A stretch of 64,000 nt of DNA. Origin: Permianibacter aggregans. GTDB taxonomy: Bacteria; Pseudomonadota; Gammaproteobacteria; Enterobacterales; Permianibacteraceae. A model generated the notes under the pieces. That model was not told the DNA's origin. It worked only from the letters and a program-made list of their open reading frames with translations, and searched no databases. This document shows positions 7,931 to 17,145 of this stretch, piece by piece. The stretch's first letter is position 1. Each line of letters starts with the position of its first letter. The position numbers and the translations under genes are program-made. The stretch spans positions 3,782,001 to 3,846,000 of the forward strand of contig NZ_CP037953.1 of the NCBI RefSeq assembly GCF_009756665.1. The letters run 5' to 3'.

Positions 7931-9304
7931 ATGAAACAACGTTTATTCTTGGCCAGCGCACTGTGTATGGGCCTTTTGGCTGCGACGGCAGTCAATGCCG
8001 ATGCGCTGCAGGCACCGGCCGCAATACAGAAACAGATCCCGGCGCTGATGGAGAAAAGCAAAGTGCGCGGTCTGGCGATCGCCAAAATCGAAAACGGCAA
8101 GCTCGCCTGGCATGCGGCATTTGGCGAACGAGCGCCGGGCAAACCTATGCAAACCGACAGCGTGTTCAATGTCGCCAGTCTGACCAAGCCGGTATTCGCG
8201 ACGGCCGCCTTGCATGCCATTGCCGATCAGCAACTGCAACTGGATGAGTCGTTGGCGAGCTACTGGGTAGACGAGGATATTGCCGATGATCCACGTCATC
8301 AAAAGCTGACCGCACGCACGGTGCTCAGCCACCAGAGTGGGCTGCCGAATTGGCGCGGCAATCGCAAACTGGCGTTCATGTTTGAGCCGGGTCAGCGTCA
8401 CGAATATTCCGGCGAAGGGTTTGAGTATCTGCGTCGGGCGCTGGAGCGCAAGACCGATCAATCGATGACTGAATTGATGAATAAACAGGTGCTGCAAGTC
8501 GCCGGTATGACGCAAACCTATGTTGGTTGGAACGCAAAAATCGCCGACCGCATCGCCACCGGCTTCAATGAAGCCGGTGAGCCGATTGATACCAATTTGG
8601 CATCGCGCCAACCGAATGCCGCTGCGCATCTGATGTCGACGGTCGATGATTACGCGCGTTTTCTGGCCTGGGTAGCCAATGGTGCCGGTTTACCGGCCGA
8701 GCTTCAGAAACAAATGGCCAAGCCGCAGGCTCTACACAGTAATCCGGCCGAGCGTTTTGGGCTTGGCTGGAAGCTGATTCCGCTCAGCGAAGGCGAAGCG
8801 CTGATGCACGATGGCCGTGAGCCGGGCGTGCGAACCTATGCGATGGTGTCGCCGCAATTAAACGAGGGGTTGGTTATTCTGACCAACAGTTCCAATGGCG
8901 AATTGATTTTCCGGCCGCTGATTGCGGAGGCGATGAGCAACGGCGAAGCGATACTGCGCAGTACCGATCAATTGGTTTGGCATTATCTGCAAAGTTTACC
9001 GCCACAGGCACTGGCGCCGATGAGTCGTGGCATTGCCCGTTCGCCGAGTTATTTGTCGACGCTGTTGCATGCGGTCAATACCGCGCTGATGCAGTCGTCA
9101 GCCTTGTCCGATGCTGAAAAGCGGGCGGCGGCCGAGCAGGTCAATGACTATGTTTTCGCTCGATTCAATGACCAAGTCTCTGCCGAACAGGCGCAAGCGT
9201 TGATTGAGCGCTTGTTGCGGAAAGACGGCGATGAACAGCGTCTGCACATTCAGTTCAACAAGCAGGCGGCGCGCGAATGGTTGCAAGCCTTGCAGCAAAT
9301 TTGA
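7931..9304 (+). CDS. Exported serine hydrolase, class C beta-lactamase/penicillin-binding family
   Basis: The protein has 457 residues with a clear signal peptide (MKQRLFLASALCMGLLAATA, cut near NADA). The beta-lactamase-type domain spans about residues 30-340: SLTK (SxxK nucleophile motif) after FNVA, a YSGE segment in the YxN position, and HDGREPGVRTY in the KTG/HxG position. The family includes esterases, D-aminopeptidases and carboxypeptidases, so a beta-lactam substrate should not be assumed. A helical C-terminal extension of about 115 residues has no recognised motif. Its promoter motif is shared with the divergent ECF operon, suggesting it is a target of that sigma factor. Confidence 0.88.
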   Translation: MKQRLFLASALCMGLLAATAVNADALQAPAAIQKQIPALMEKSKVRGLAIAKIENGKLAWHAAFGERAPGKPMQTDSVFNVASLTKPVFATAALHAIADQQLQLDESLASYWVDEDIADDPRHQKLTARTVLSHQSGLPNWRGNRKLAFMFEPGQRHEYSGEGFEYLRRALERKTDQSMTELMNKQVLQVAGMTQTYVGWNAKIADRIATGFNEAGEPIDTNLASRQPNAAAHLMSTVDDYARFLAWVANGAGLPAELQKQMAKPQALHSNPAERFGLGWKLIPLSEGEALMHDGREPGVRTYAMVSPQLNEGLVILTNSSNGELIFRPLIAEAMSNGEAILRSTDQLVWHYLQSLPPQALAPMSRGIARSPSYLSTLLHAVNTALMQSSALSDAEKRAAAEQVNDYVFARFNDQVSAEQAQALIERLLRKDGDEQRLHIQFNKQAAREWLQALQQI

Positions 9305-9317
9305 TCAGTGGATATCA

Positions 9318-9355
9318 AAATAAAAGGCCGGGAACAATTGCCCGGCCTTTTATTT
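9318..9355. terminator. Bidirectional terminator between the serine hydrolase and nadB
   Basis: Arms AAAAGGCCGGG and CCCGGCCTTTT surround the loop AACAATTG, with A-rich and T-rich flanks on either side. It serves both convergent genes. Confidence 0.92.
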
Positions 9356-9362
9356 AGCCGAA

Positions 9363-10964
9363 TCAGTGATTCGGCGACAGAATGGTTTGGTGGCGCTGAT
9401 CATCCGGTAACGGTTCCGGGTAATCGGCGTTGTAGTGCAGACCGCGACTTTCTTTTCGCTGCATCGCCGAACGCACGATTAGCTCCGCGACCAGCGCCAG
9501 GTTACGCAGCTCCAGCAAGTCATTGGTGACATGAAAGTGCTGGTAATACTCGCGGATTTCCTCCTGCAACATCGCGATGCGACGCTGCGCCCGTTGCAGG
9601 CGTTTATCAGTGCGAACAATGCCAACGTAATCCCACATCGTTTGCCGTAGCTCATGCCAGTTGTGGGAAACGACAACGGCTTCATCGGCATCGGTTACCC
9701 GGCTATCGTCCCAGGCGGGGATGGCTGGAGATGGCGGCACTGAAGACCAGTTGGCGAGAATATCTTCGGCAGCGGCAGCACCGAATACCAGGCATTCCAA
9801 CAAGGAATTGGATGCCATGCGATTGGCGCCGTGCAAACCGGTCCAGGCGACTTCACCGACGGCATAAAGCTGCTCGACATCGGTGCGTGCTTTTAAATCG
9901 GTGACCACGCCGCCGCAGGTGTAATGAGCGGCCGGCACCACCGGAATCGGTTCGTTGGTCAAATCAAAACCGAATTCCAGACAGCGCTGATAAACGGTGG
10001 GGAAATGACTGGTAATGAACTCGGCCGGTTTGTGGCTGATGTTCAACCACATGCAATCGGCACCGAGCCGTTTCATTTCACTGTCGATGGCGCGGGCGAC
10101 GATATCGCGCGGGGCAAGTTCTGCACGCTCATCGTAATCGGGCATGAAGCGGCTGCCATCCGGCCGTTGCAGGTAAGCGCCTTCACCGCGCAGCGCTTCG
10201 GTAACCAGAAAGTTTTTCGCCTGCGGGTGATAAAGACAAGTCGGGTGAAACTGATTGAATTCCAGATTGGCGACCCGGCAACCGACCCGCCAGGCCATGG
10301 CAATGCCATCGCCGCTGGCAACGTCCGGGTTCGAGGTGTAGAGATAAACCTTGCTGGCGCCGCCGGTGGCGAGCACGACAAAGCGTGCCGAAATGGTTTC
10401 GACCTGATCCGTCTCGAGGTTCAACACATATGCACCGACACAGCGATTGCCGGGCTGCTGCAGTTTTTGCGTCGTGATCAAGTCGACCGCAATATAGTGC
10501 TCCAGCAAGGTGACGTTCGGAGCCTGGCGAACCGCGTCGACCAGAGAGGTTTGCACGGCGCGGCCGGTGGCATCGGCCGAATGGATGATGCGCCGGTGCG
10601 AGTGGCCGCCTTCGCGGGTCAGGTGATAACCGCCGCTGCCATCGGCACTGGCGTCGGTGGAAAAGCGCACGCCTTTTTCAATCAGCCATTCAATTGCCGA
10701 GCGGCTGCGCTCAACGGTAAAACGCACGGCGGGTTCTTCGCAGAGGCCGGCGCCTGCGACCAGCGTGTCCTGGACATGAGCATCGACGGTGTCAGTCTGA
10801 TCGAGTACCGCGGCAATGCCGCCCTGAGCATAAAAGGTGGAGCCTTCACTCAATGTGGCTTTCGACAACACCGCCACCGAACCGTGATGGGCCAGGCGCA
10901 GCGCCACCGACAAGCCGGCCGCGCCGGAACCAATGACCAGTACATCGAATTGTTTTGCCGTCAC
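9363..10964 (-). CDS. nadB: L-aspartate oxidase
   Basis: This FAD enzyme oxidises L-aspartate to iminoaspartate, the first step of de novo NAD synthesis. GTG 10964, preceded by AGGAG seven bases upstream, gives 533 residues, matching the family; a longer open frame to 11051 has no such site. Motifs include the dinucleotide-binding [25 protein letters not shown], the FHPTCL segment and [21 protein letters not shown]. It is divergent from rpoE, the standard gammaproteobacterial arrangement. Confidence 0.96.
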   Translation of the reverse strand: MTAKQFDVLVIGSGAAGLSVALRLAHHGSVAVLSKATLSEGSTFYAQGGIAAVLDQTDTVDAHVQDTLVAGAGLCEEPAVRFTVERSRSAIEWLIEKGVRFSTDASADGSGGYHLTREGGHSHRRIIHSADATGRAVQTSLVDAVRQAPNVTLLEHYIAVDLITTQKLQQPGNRCVGAYVLNLETDQVETISARFVVLATGGASKVYLYTSNPDVASGDGIAMAWRVGCRVANLEFNQFHPTCLYHPQAKNFLVTEALRGEGAYLQRPDGSRFMPDYDERAELAPRDIVARAIDSEMKRLGADCMWLNISHKPAEFITSHFPTVYQRCLEFGFDLTNEPIPVVPAAHYTCGGVVTDLKARTDVEQLYAVGEVAWTGLHGANRMASNSLLECLVFGAAAAEDILANWSSVPPSPAIPAWDDSRVTDADEAVVVSHNWHELRQTMWDYVGIVRTDKRLQRAQRRIAMLQEEIREYYQHFHVTNDLLELRNLALVAELIVRSAMQRKESRGLHYNADYPEPLPDDQRHQTILSPNH

Positions 10965-11074
10965 AAAGGCTCCTGAAATTTTGCGGGATCGGCGCCGATG
11001 ACGCACAATACCAACTATTCTGCTCGTACGACGATTTTTGCGAGCGCGCATTCTAGAGCGTTGCCGGTCCCGAT

Positions 11075-11102
11075 TGAACTTCTGTTTAGTAATTCAGTCA
11101 GA
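11075..11102 (+). promoter_or_regulatory. Predicted sigma-E promoter of the rpoE operon
   Basis: TGAACTT (11075-11081) and TCAGA (11098-11102) are separated by 16 bp, close to the sigma-E consensus GGAACTT-N15/16-TC(A/T)(A/G)A. It lies about 50 bp upstream of the rpoE start, as expected for an autoregulated promoter. Confidence 0.75.
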
Positions 11103-11152
11103 CCGCCGTACCGGCAGTTGTCCCGCCGACATAAGGAAAATGACAGGCCATC

Positions 11153-11731
11153 ATGACAGGCCAAGATACCGATTCTGCTTTGGTTGCCCGTGTGCAACGC
11201 GGCGACAAACGAGCCTTTGATCTCCTGGTCAAAAAATATCAACATCGGCTGATGGCGCTGATCGGCCGCTATGTGCGTGACCGCGCCGAAGTCGCCGACG
11301 TCGCTCAGGAAGCCTTTATCAAGGCTTATCGTGCGTTGCCGAATTTCCGTGGCGACAGTCAGTTCTATACCTGGCTGTACCGCATCGCCATCAACACCGC
11401 CAAGAACTTTCTGGCCGCCCAGGGCCGGCGTCTGCAGACCATTGATGTTGAAGGCATGGACGCGGAACAAATCGCCGATATTGCGGGTCCAACCGACGAC
11501 GCAAGCCCTGAGCGCCTGCTTCTGACCGCCGAATTGAAGCAGACCATCGACCAGGCCATGGCCGATTTGCCCGAAGAACTTCGAACGGCGTTATTATTGC
11601 GCGAGTACGAAGGCTTGAGTTATGAAGAAATCGCCGAGGTCATGGAGTGCCCGATAGGCACCGTGCGCTCACGCATCTTCCGGGCGCGCGAGGCGGTGGA
11701 TAAACGCATAGAACCGCTGATCACCCGATGA
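11153..11731 (+). CDS. rpoE: RNA polymerase sigma factor RpoE (AlgU/sigma-E)
   Basis: This is the extracytoplasmic-stress sigma factor, held inactive by RseA until the envelope protease cascade releases it. The product is 192 residues. Region 2 includes FDLLVKKYQHRLMALIGRYV, DVAQEAFIKAYRALPNFRG and FYTWLYRIAINTAKNFL; region 4 includes LPEELRTALLLREYEGLSYEEIA and CPIGTVRSRIFRAREA. All are near-identical to the RpoE/AlgU group. It heads the rpoE-rseA-rseB-rseC-mucD operon. Confidence 0.97.
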   Translation: MTGQDTDSALVARVQRGDKRAFDLLVKKYQHRLMALIGRYVRDRAEVADVAQEAFIKAYRALPNFRGDSQFYTWLYRIAINTAKNFLAAQGRRLQTIDVEGMDAEQIADIAGPTDDASPERLLLTAELKQTIDQAMADLPEELRTALLLREYEGLSYEEIAEVMECPIGTVRSRIFRAREAVDKRIEPLITR

Positions 11732-11778
11732 ACAGCAGAACAAACCGATTCAACGCAGGCTAAGTGAACGAGGCATAG

Positions 11779-12441
11779 ATGAATTCAAAGCATGAGCAGA
11801 TATCGGCCCTGATGGACGATCAACCGGTATCATCCTCCGCGCTCGATGACGTGTTGGGCAATGACGACAACATCCATGCCTGGTCGCGTTATCACCTGAT
11901 TCGCGATGCGCTGCAAAACGAATTGCAGCAGGAGTCGATCACCGATATCAGTCAACGGGTCTCGCTGGCGCTGGTTGATGAGCCGGCCATTCTGGCCCCG
12001 GCCAATATCAAAAAGCCGCGCAAAACCAGCCAATCGATTGTCGGCTTCGCGATGGCCGCGTCGGTGTTTTTCGTTGCGTTACTCGGCTGGCAACAACTGC
12101 AGGCGCCGGCCGTGACGCCAGAACAAAATGCGCCGATTACCGACTTGGTTGCCAACGAAACCCAGATTGCGCCAGTCACCAAAGTCACCGCCCAGCCGGC
12201 CATTGATGAAGAGCGGGCTCGTCTGGAAGACATGCTGATTACCCATACCGAAGCGGTTTCCGCCAATGGCATCAATCTGATGATGCCGTACACCCGAGTC
12301 GTGTCGGCACGTCTGGAATTGCCGACCGGGGCTGAGAAAGCCGAACAACCGGAATCGGCGAAACAAGAACAAGCCAAAGATGACGAAACCAAAGCGGAAA
12401 ATGAACCGGCAAGGGATGCGAATAACGGCGATAAGGAGTGA
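11779..12441 (+). CDS. rseA: Sigma-E anti-sigma factor RseA (MucA)
   Basis: The product is 220 residues. The N-terminal cytoplasmic sigma-binding domain (about 1-80) has the family signature ISALMDDQ and WSRYHLIRDALQ. One transmembrane segment lies at about 87-104 (SIVGFAMAASVFFVALLGW). The periplasmic part carries PYTRVVSARLELP, resembling the RseB-binding region, and ends in a long charged Glu/Lys-rich tail. It is 47 bp downstream of rpoE. Confidence 0.94.
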   Translation: MNSKHEQISALMDDQPVSSSALDDVLGNDDNIHAWSRYHLIRDALQNELQQESITDISQRVSLALVDEPAILAPANIKKPRKTSQSIVGFAMAASVFFVALLGWQQLQAPAVTPEQNAPITDLVANETQIAPVTKVTAQPAIDEERARLEDMLITHTEAVSANGINLMMPYTRVVSARLELPTGAEKAEQPESAKQEQAKDDETKAENEPARDANNGDKE

Positions 12442-12450
12442 CAGACGAGC

Positions 12451-13416
12451 ATGCGTCGTTGGTTGCTGATTGCCGGTCTGGGCTTCGCTGCCAGTTTGGC
12501 GGCGAACGAGCCGGACCCGAAAGCCTTGCTGGACCGGATGGCTCGAGCCTTCCGTGAACTGAATTACGATATTTCCTTTGTCTACATTCGCGACAACCAG
12601 GTCGAACCGATGCGGTTCGTGCATGCCTATGAAGAGGGCCGCGAACGCTCGCGTCTGGTGCACCTGAATGGCGATGCCCGCGAAATCATTCGCGATGACG
12701 ACACGATTACTGCTTATCTCGCTGACGCCAAGCCAATCATGGTTGACAAGGCTGGCTCGATTCCGTTTACCCGCAGCCTGCTCGACAACTTGGCCCGGAT
12801 AAAGGACTCCTACCGTTTGAGTCTTGGGGAACGCGAGCGCATTGCCGGTCGCAGCGCCCAGGAACTGGTGATCATGTCACCGAACAACGACCGCTACGGC
12901 TACCGGATTTGGATTGATCAGGAAACGGGTTTGCTGCTGCGCTCGGAACTGGTCAGCGATACCCGGCAAATCATCGAGCAATGGCAGGTGGTCAATTTCA
13001 CCGCCAATCAGCCGATTGCCGATGTCGAGCTTCAAGTCAGCGCCGATATCAATCCGGCAACCGGTGTGCGGGTGCTGCCGGTCGCGGCGATCAACTCGGA
13101 TGAAACGGTGTCGCCGTTTACCGTCGATTATCTGCCGTCGGGGTTCGTATTGCGCAGTCAACAATTGCAGCGTAAGCCGGGCGTTGATGAACCGATTCAC
13201 CACTTGCTGTTCTCCGATGGCATGGCGGCGATTTCGGTTTACATCAGCAAAACGCCGGCCGGTATTCGCTCGGCCGAACGGGTCTGGCGCCGCGGCGGCA
13301 TGACCATTGTCGAAAAGGCCGACAGCGAACGACGGGTTACTGTGGTCGGTGAAATCCCCAGCAGCACCGCCCGCAAAATCGCCATGTCGGTGCGCGCCAG
13401 CGGAGAGCCGCTGTGA
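12451..13416 (+). CDS. rseB: Periplasmic sigma-E regulator RseB (MucB)
   Basis: RseB binds the periplasmic part of RseA and protects it from DegS until displaced by lipopolysaccharide or lipoprotein signals. The product is 321 residues with a signal peptide (MRRWLLIAGLGFAASLAA). The large LolA-like domain covers about 20-200 (FRELNYDISFVYIRDNQVEPM, LGERERIAGRSAQELVIMSP, YGYRIWIDQETGLLLRSEL). The small C-terminal domain covers about 225-315 (HHLLFSDGMAAISVYISK). It overlaps the next gene by four bases. Confidence 0.94.
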   Translation: MRRWLLIAGLGFAASLAANEPDPKALLDRMARAFRELNYDISFVYIRDNQVEPMRFVHAYEEGRERSRLVHLNGDAREIIRDDDTITAYLADAKPIMVDKAGSIPFTRSLLDNLARIKDSYRLSLGERERIAGRSAQELVIMSPNNDRYGYRIWIDQETGLLLRSELVSDTRQIIEQWQVVNFTANQPIADVELQVSADINPATGVRVLPVAAINSDETVSPFTVDYLPSGFVLRSQQLQRKPGVDEPIHHLLFSDGMAAISVYISKTPAGIRSAERVWRRGGMTIVEKADSERRVTVVGEIPSSTARKIAMSVRASGEPL

Positions 13417-13862
13417 TCGAACAATCCGTTCTGGTCGTCGAGACCGGAGCGGGTTATGTCCGGGTCCGGGCCCAGAACCAGAGTGAATGTGCGCGCTGCG
13501 CCGAAGGCAATGGCTGTGGTGGCGCCACGTTCGCGCGTTTGTTTGGCGACAAAATCACTGAGCTGGCGGTGCCTTGCGATGAGCCATTCGAGGTTGGTGA
13601 TCGGGTGCAGCTCGGCGTCGAAGAATCCTTTCTGGTGCGCGCCAGTTTGCGTCAGTACGGTTTGCCGTTGTTGATGGTGTTACTGATGGCGTTGCTTGGT
13701 TCTGTGTTGCGGCTAGCCGAATGGCAAATCGTGCTGCTGTCGTTGTTGGCGCTGCTGACCAGCGTGTTTTATACCCGTCTTCGCGCCCTTGAATATGAGC
13801 GGGCTGTCCATATTCTGGGTAAGTCTTCAGATCCCGATTGTGGTTTGGCGCGATCGCTCTGA
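13413..13862 (+). CDS. rseC: SoxR-reducing/sigma-E positive regulator RseC (MucC)
   Basis: The product is 149 residues. An N-terminal cysteine cluster (CARCAEGNGCGG, about residues 26-37) is followed by a small beta domain and two adjacent transmembrane helices (about 83-123: LPLLMVLLMALLGSVLRLA and IVLLSLLALLTSVF). This is the RseC/MucC architecture; in other bacteria the protein belongs to the Rsx/SoxR-reduction system and modulates sigma-E. It is coupled to rseB through an overlapping start and stop. Confidence 0.92.
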   Translation: MIEQSVLVVETGAGYVRVRAQNQSECARCAEGNGCGGATFARLFGDKITELAVPCDEPFEVGDRVQLGVEESFLVRASLRQYGLPLLMVLLMALLGSVLRLAEWQIVLLSLLALLTSVFYTRLRALEYERAVHILGKSSDPDCGLARSL

Positions 13863-13965
13863 CACACCTGTTAACAAAGCCGAGCACCAGACCTGTGAAA
13901 CTCCGTGCCAGCATTCCTGGTCCGAGTGTTCGATGTTTTTCTGCAAGCTTGGGATGCAAAACAAG

Positions 13966-15252
13966 ATGAAATCTCGTCTGCCTTTGTTGTCATTTTTTCT
14001 GCTCGTTTTCACTATCGGCTCGGCTCGTGCGGCGTTGCCGGATTTCACCGGTCTGGTCGAACAGGTCAACCCGATGGTGTTGCAAATCACCACCGAAATC
14101 AAAATGGGTCAACGCACCCGCAATGGCCCCAGTGGTTCTGGATTTATCATTTCCACCGATGGTTATATTCTGACCAATCATCATGTGGTCGCCGAGGCGG
14201 TTTCCATCAAGGTCAAGCTGCACGATGGTCGTGTGCTTGATGCCGAAAAAATCGGCCAGGACGAACCATCGGATGTCGCCTTGCTGAAAGTCACCGCCAA
14301 GAATTTGCCGGCGGCGAGAATCGGTGATGTGAAAAAACTCAAGGCGGGAGCCTGGGTGTTGGCCTTCGGTGCGCCATTCGGCTTCGATCATTCGGTTTCG
14401 GCCGGTATTGTCAGCGCCAAAGGCCGCAGCCTGCCATGGAATGCCTATGTGCCGTTCATCCAGTCTGACGCCTCCATCAATCGCGGTAATTCCGGTGGGC
14501 CACTGGTCAACGCCGATGGCGAAGTGGTCGGCATCAACTCCCAGATCCTGTCGTCGAACGGCGGCTCAATCGGCCTGTCGTTCTCGATTCCGATCGATTT
14601 GGCCATCGACGTGTCCGAACAGTTGAAGAAAACCGGCAAGGTTGAGCGCGGTTACATCGGCGTCGGTTATCAGGAAGTGTCGGCAGAGATCGCGTCAAGC
14701 TTTGGGCTTGATCGCCCGCGCGGCGCTGTAATCACCCAGGTGTCGAAAGGCGATGCCGCCGACAAGGCTGGGTTGAAAGCCGGTGATGTGATTCTGTCGA
14801 TTGATGGCATTACGGTAGAAAACGCCGGTGCCCTACCGGTGATTGTCGGCCGCATCAAGCCGGGCGCAAAAGCTAAATTCGAGATTCTGCGCGAAGGCAA
14901 GCCGAAAACCGTGACGGTCACGATTGGTGCACGGCCAGATGCGGAGGTCGCAGCCGGACCCGGTAATGCCCAGCAGCGTCTCGGCGTCATCGTCACCGAA
15001 CTGGACCCGGAGCGAGCTGAGGAACAGCAGCTCGATGGTGGCGTGTTGGTGCAGTCAGTCGTCGAAGGCCCGTTCGCTGATGCTGGCGTGCGGCCGGGTG
15101 ATGTGATTCTGTCGATCAATCTGCAGGACGTACGCACCGTCGCGGAATTCAATGCCGTGGTGGCCGAGCTGCCGGCAGGCAAATCGGTGCCGATTCATGT
15201 GGTACGACGCGGTAACGCACAGTTTTTGGTGCTTCGTATACCGGAACAGTGA
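13966..15252 (+). CDS. mucD: Periplasmic serine protease MucD (DegP/HtrA family)
   Basis: This is a periplasmic protease/chaperone that degrades misfolded envelope proteins and dampens sigma-E signalling. The ATG at 13966 gives 428 residues with a normal signal peptide (MKSRLPLLSFFLLVFTIGSA); ATGs at 13933 and 13954 are alternatives and none has a strong ribosome site. The catalytic triad is visible as His in LTNHHVVAEA, Asp in EPSDVALLKV and Ser in NRGNSGGPLVN. Two PDZ domains follow (about 235-325 and 345-425), each with an ADxAGxxxGDVILSI-type motif. Confidence 0.95.
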   Translation: MKSRLPLLSFFLLVFTIGSARAALPDFTGLVEQVNPMVLQITTEIKMGQRTRNGPSGSGFIISTDGYILTNHHVVAEAVSIKVKLHDGRVLDAEKIGQDEPSDVALLKVTAKNLPAARIGDVKKLKAGAWVLAFGAPFGFDHSVSAGIVSAKGRSLPWNAYVPFIQSDASINRGNSGGPLVNADGEVVGINSQILSSNGGSIGLSFSIPIDLAIDVSEQLKKTGKVERGYIGVGYQEVSAEIASSFGLDRPRGAVITQVSKGDAADKAGLKAGDVILSIDGITVENAGALPVIVGRIKPGAKAKFEILREGKPKTVTVTIGARPDAEVAAGPGNAQQRLGVIVTELDPERAEEQQLDGGVLVQSVVEGPFADAGVRPGDVILSINLQDVRTVAEFNAVVAELPAGKSVPIHVVRRGNAQFLVLRIPEQ

Positions 15253-15280
15253 GCAAATCCGGTAAGATCGGCGTCCTTTT

Positions 15281-15302
15281 GCGGGGCCCAACACGGCCCC
15301 GC
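15281..15302. other. GC-rich hairpin between mucD and lepA
   Basis: A perfect 8-bp stem (GCGGGGCC / GGCCCCGC) with loop CAACAC lies 38 bp before lepA. No T-run follows, so it is not a typical terminator; it could cause partial termination or act in mRNA processing between the sigma-E genes and lepA. Confidence 0.5.
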
Positions 15303-15339
15303 ATGCCCTTACCGTTGTCCTGTTCAAGATTGAGCCTTC

Positions 15340-17145
15340 ATGTCGTACATAGAGCACATCCGAAATTTCTCCATCATTGCCCATATCGATCACGGCAAAT
15401 CAACGCTGTCGGATCGACTGATTCAGACCTGTGGCGGCCTCGAACAGCGGGAAATGCAGGAGCAGGTGCTCGACAACAATCCGATTGAGCGCGAGCGCGG
15501 CATTACCATCAAGGCGCAGAGCGTTACGCTGCATTACACTGCGCAAAACGGCAAAACCTACCAACTGAACTTCATTGACACCCCCGGTCACGTCGACTTT
15601 TCCTACGAGGTCAGCCGCTCGCTGGCTGCCTGTGAAGGCGCGCTGCTGGTTGTCGACGCCGCCCAGGGCGTCGAGGCACAAACGCTGGCCAACTGCTACA
15701 CCGCGATTGAGCAAAACCTCGAAGTGCTGCCGGTACTGAACAAAATTGATTTGCCGACCGCCGATCCGGAGCGTGTGATCCAGGAAGTCGAAGACATGAT
15801 CGGCCTGGAAGCGAAAACCGCTGTCCGCTGCTCAGCGAAAGAAGGCATCGGCATCATGGATTTGCTGGAGCGCATCGTTGAAGGCGTGCCAGCACCGAAA
15901 GGCGATGACGCGGCACCATTGCAAGCGCTGATTATCGATTCGTGGTTCGACAATTACTGCGGCGTCGTGTCGCTGGTGCGGGTCGTCAATGGCTGCATTC
16001 GCAAAGGCGAAAAAGTGCAGGTGATGTCGACTGGCCGCGCCTATGAAGTGACCGATCTCGGTATTTTCACGCCGAAGCGCAAACCATTGGATCATCTGAA
16101 AGCCGGCGAAGTCGGTTACATCATCGCCGGTATCAAAGAAATCAAAGGCGCCCCGGTTGGCGATACGCTGACGACGCCGAAAAATGGTGCGGAAAAGCCA
16201 CTGCCAGGTTTCAAGAAAATCAAGCCGCAGGTCTATGCTGGTTTGTTCCCTATCAGCTCCGATGATTATGAAGCCTTCCGCGAAGCGCTCGATAAATTAT
16301 CGATCAACGATTCGTCATTGTTCTACGAGCCGGAAAGCTCGACGGCGCTGGGTTTTGGTTTCCGTTGCGGCTTCCTCGGCATGCTGCATATGGAAATCAT
16401 CCAGGAGCGTTTGGAGCGCGAATACGACCTGAATCTGATCACGACGGCGCCTACGGTAATTTACGAAGTATTGAAAACCAACGGCGATGTCGTTTATTGC
16501 GAAAACCCTTCGAAATTACCGGATCCGGGTGCCATTGCCGAAACCCGCGAACCGATTTGCGAAGCGCACATCCTGGTGCCGCCAGAGCATCTTGGTGCGG
16601 TGATCACCTTGTGTCAGGAAAAGCGCGGTGTGCAAACGAAGTTGCTTTACGTCGGCCGTCAGGTGTCGCTCACGTATGAGTTGCCGATTGCCGAAGTCGT
16701 GCTGGATTTCTTCGATCGCTTGAAATCGTGTTCCCGCGGTTATGCTTCGCTCGACTACAACTTTGTCCGTTTCCAGCAAGCCAATCTGGTGCGTCTGGAT
16801 ATCATGATCAACGGCGAAAAAGTCGATGCGCTGGCCAGCATTGTCCATCGCGATCATGCCTATTCTCGTGGCCGTGAAATGGTAGAGAAGATGCGCGAAC
16901 TGATTCCGCGCCAGATGTTTGAAGTTGCGGTGCAAGCCGCGATTGGTAACCAGATTATTGCCCGCTCATCGGTCAAGGCGATGCGCAAAGACGTATTGGC
17001 CAAGTGCTATGGCGGTGACGTGTCCCGTAAGAAAAAATTGTTGGAAAAGCAGAAAGAAGGCAAACGCCGGATGAAACAAGTTGGCCGGGTGGAGATCCCG
17101 CAGGAGGCATTCCTGGCCGTGTTGCAGGTGGGTAAGGACAAATAA
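15340..17145 (+). CDS. lepA: Elongation factor 4 (LepA), back-translocating GTPase
   Basis: LepA is a translational GTPase acting on the ribosome. The product is 601 residues. It has G1 AHIDHGKST, switch I with [12 protein letters not shown]3 DTPGHVDF, G4 NKIDLP, and the LepA-specific C-terminal domain ending [19 protein letters not shown]. It shares one base with the lepB start, consistent with coupled expression with signal peptidase, as in many proteobacteria. Confidence 0.98.
   Translation: MSYIEHIRNFSIIAHIDHGKSTLSDRLIQTCGGLEQREMQEQVLDNNPIERERGITIKAQSVTLHYTAQNGKTYQLNFIDTPGHVDFSYEVSRSLAACEGALLVVDAAQGVEAQTLANCYTAIEQNLEVLPVLNKIDLPTADPERVIQEVEDMIGLEAKTAVRCSAKEGIGIMDLLERIVEGVPAPKGDDAAPLQALIIDSWFDNYCGVVSLVRVVNGCIRKGEKVQVMSTGRAYEVTDLGIFTPKRKPLDHLKAGEVGYIIAGIKEIKGAPVGDTLTTPKNGAEKPLPGFKKIKPQVYAGLFPISSDDYEAFREALDKLSINDSSLFYEPESSTALGFGFRCGFLGMLHMEIIQERLEREYDLNLITTAPTVIYEVLKTNGDVVYCENPSKLPDPGAIAETREPICEAHILVPPEHLGAVITLCQEKRGVQTKLLYVGRQVSLTYELPIAEVVLDFFDRLKSCSRGYASLDYNFVRFQQANLVRLDIMINGEKVDALASIVHRDHAYSRGREMVEKMRELIPRQMFEVAVQAAIGNQIIARSSVKAMRKDVLAKCYGGDVSRKKKLLEKQKEGKRRMKQVGRVEIPQEAFLAVLQVGKDK

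Noticed and set aside
9924-10976. 350-residue open frame opposite nadB
   Set aside because: Antisense artefact; nadB is fully supported on the other strand.
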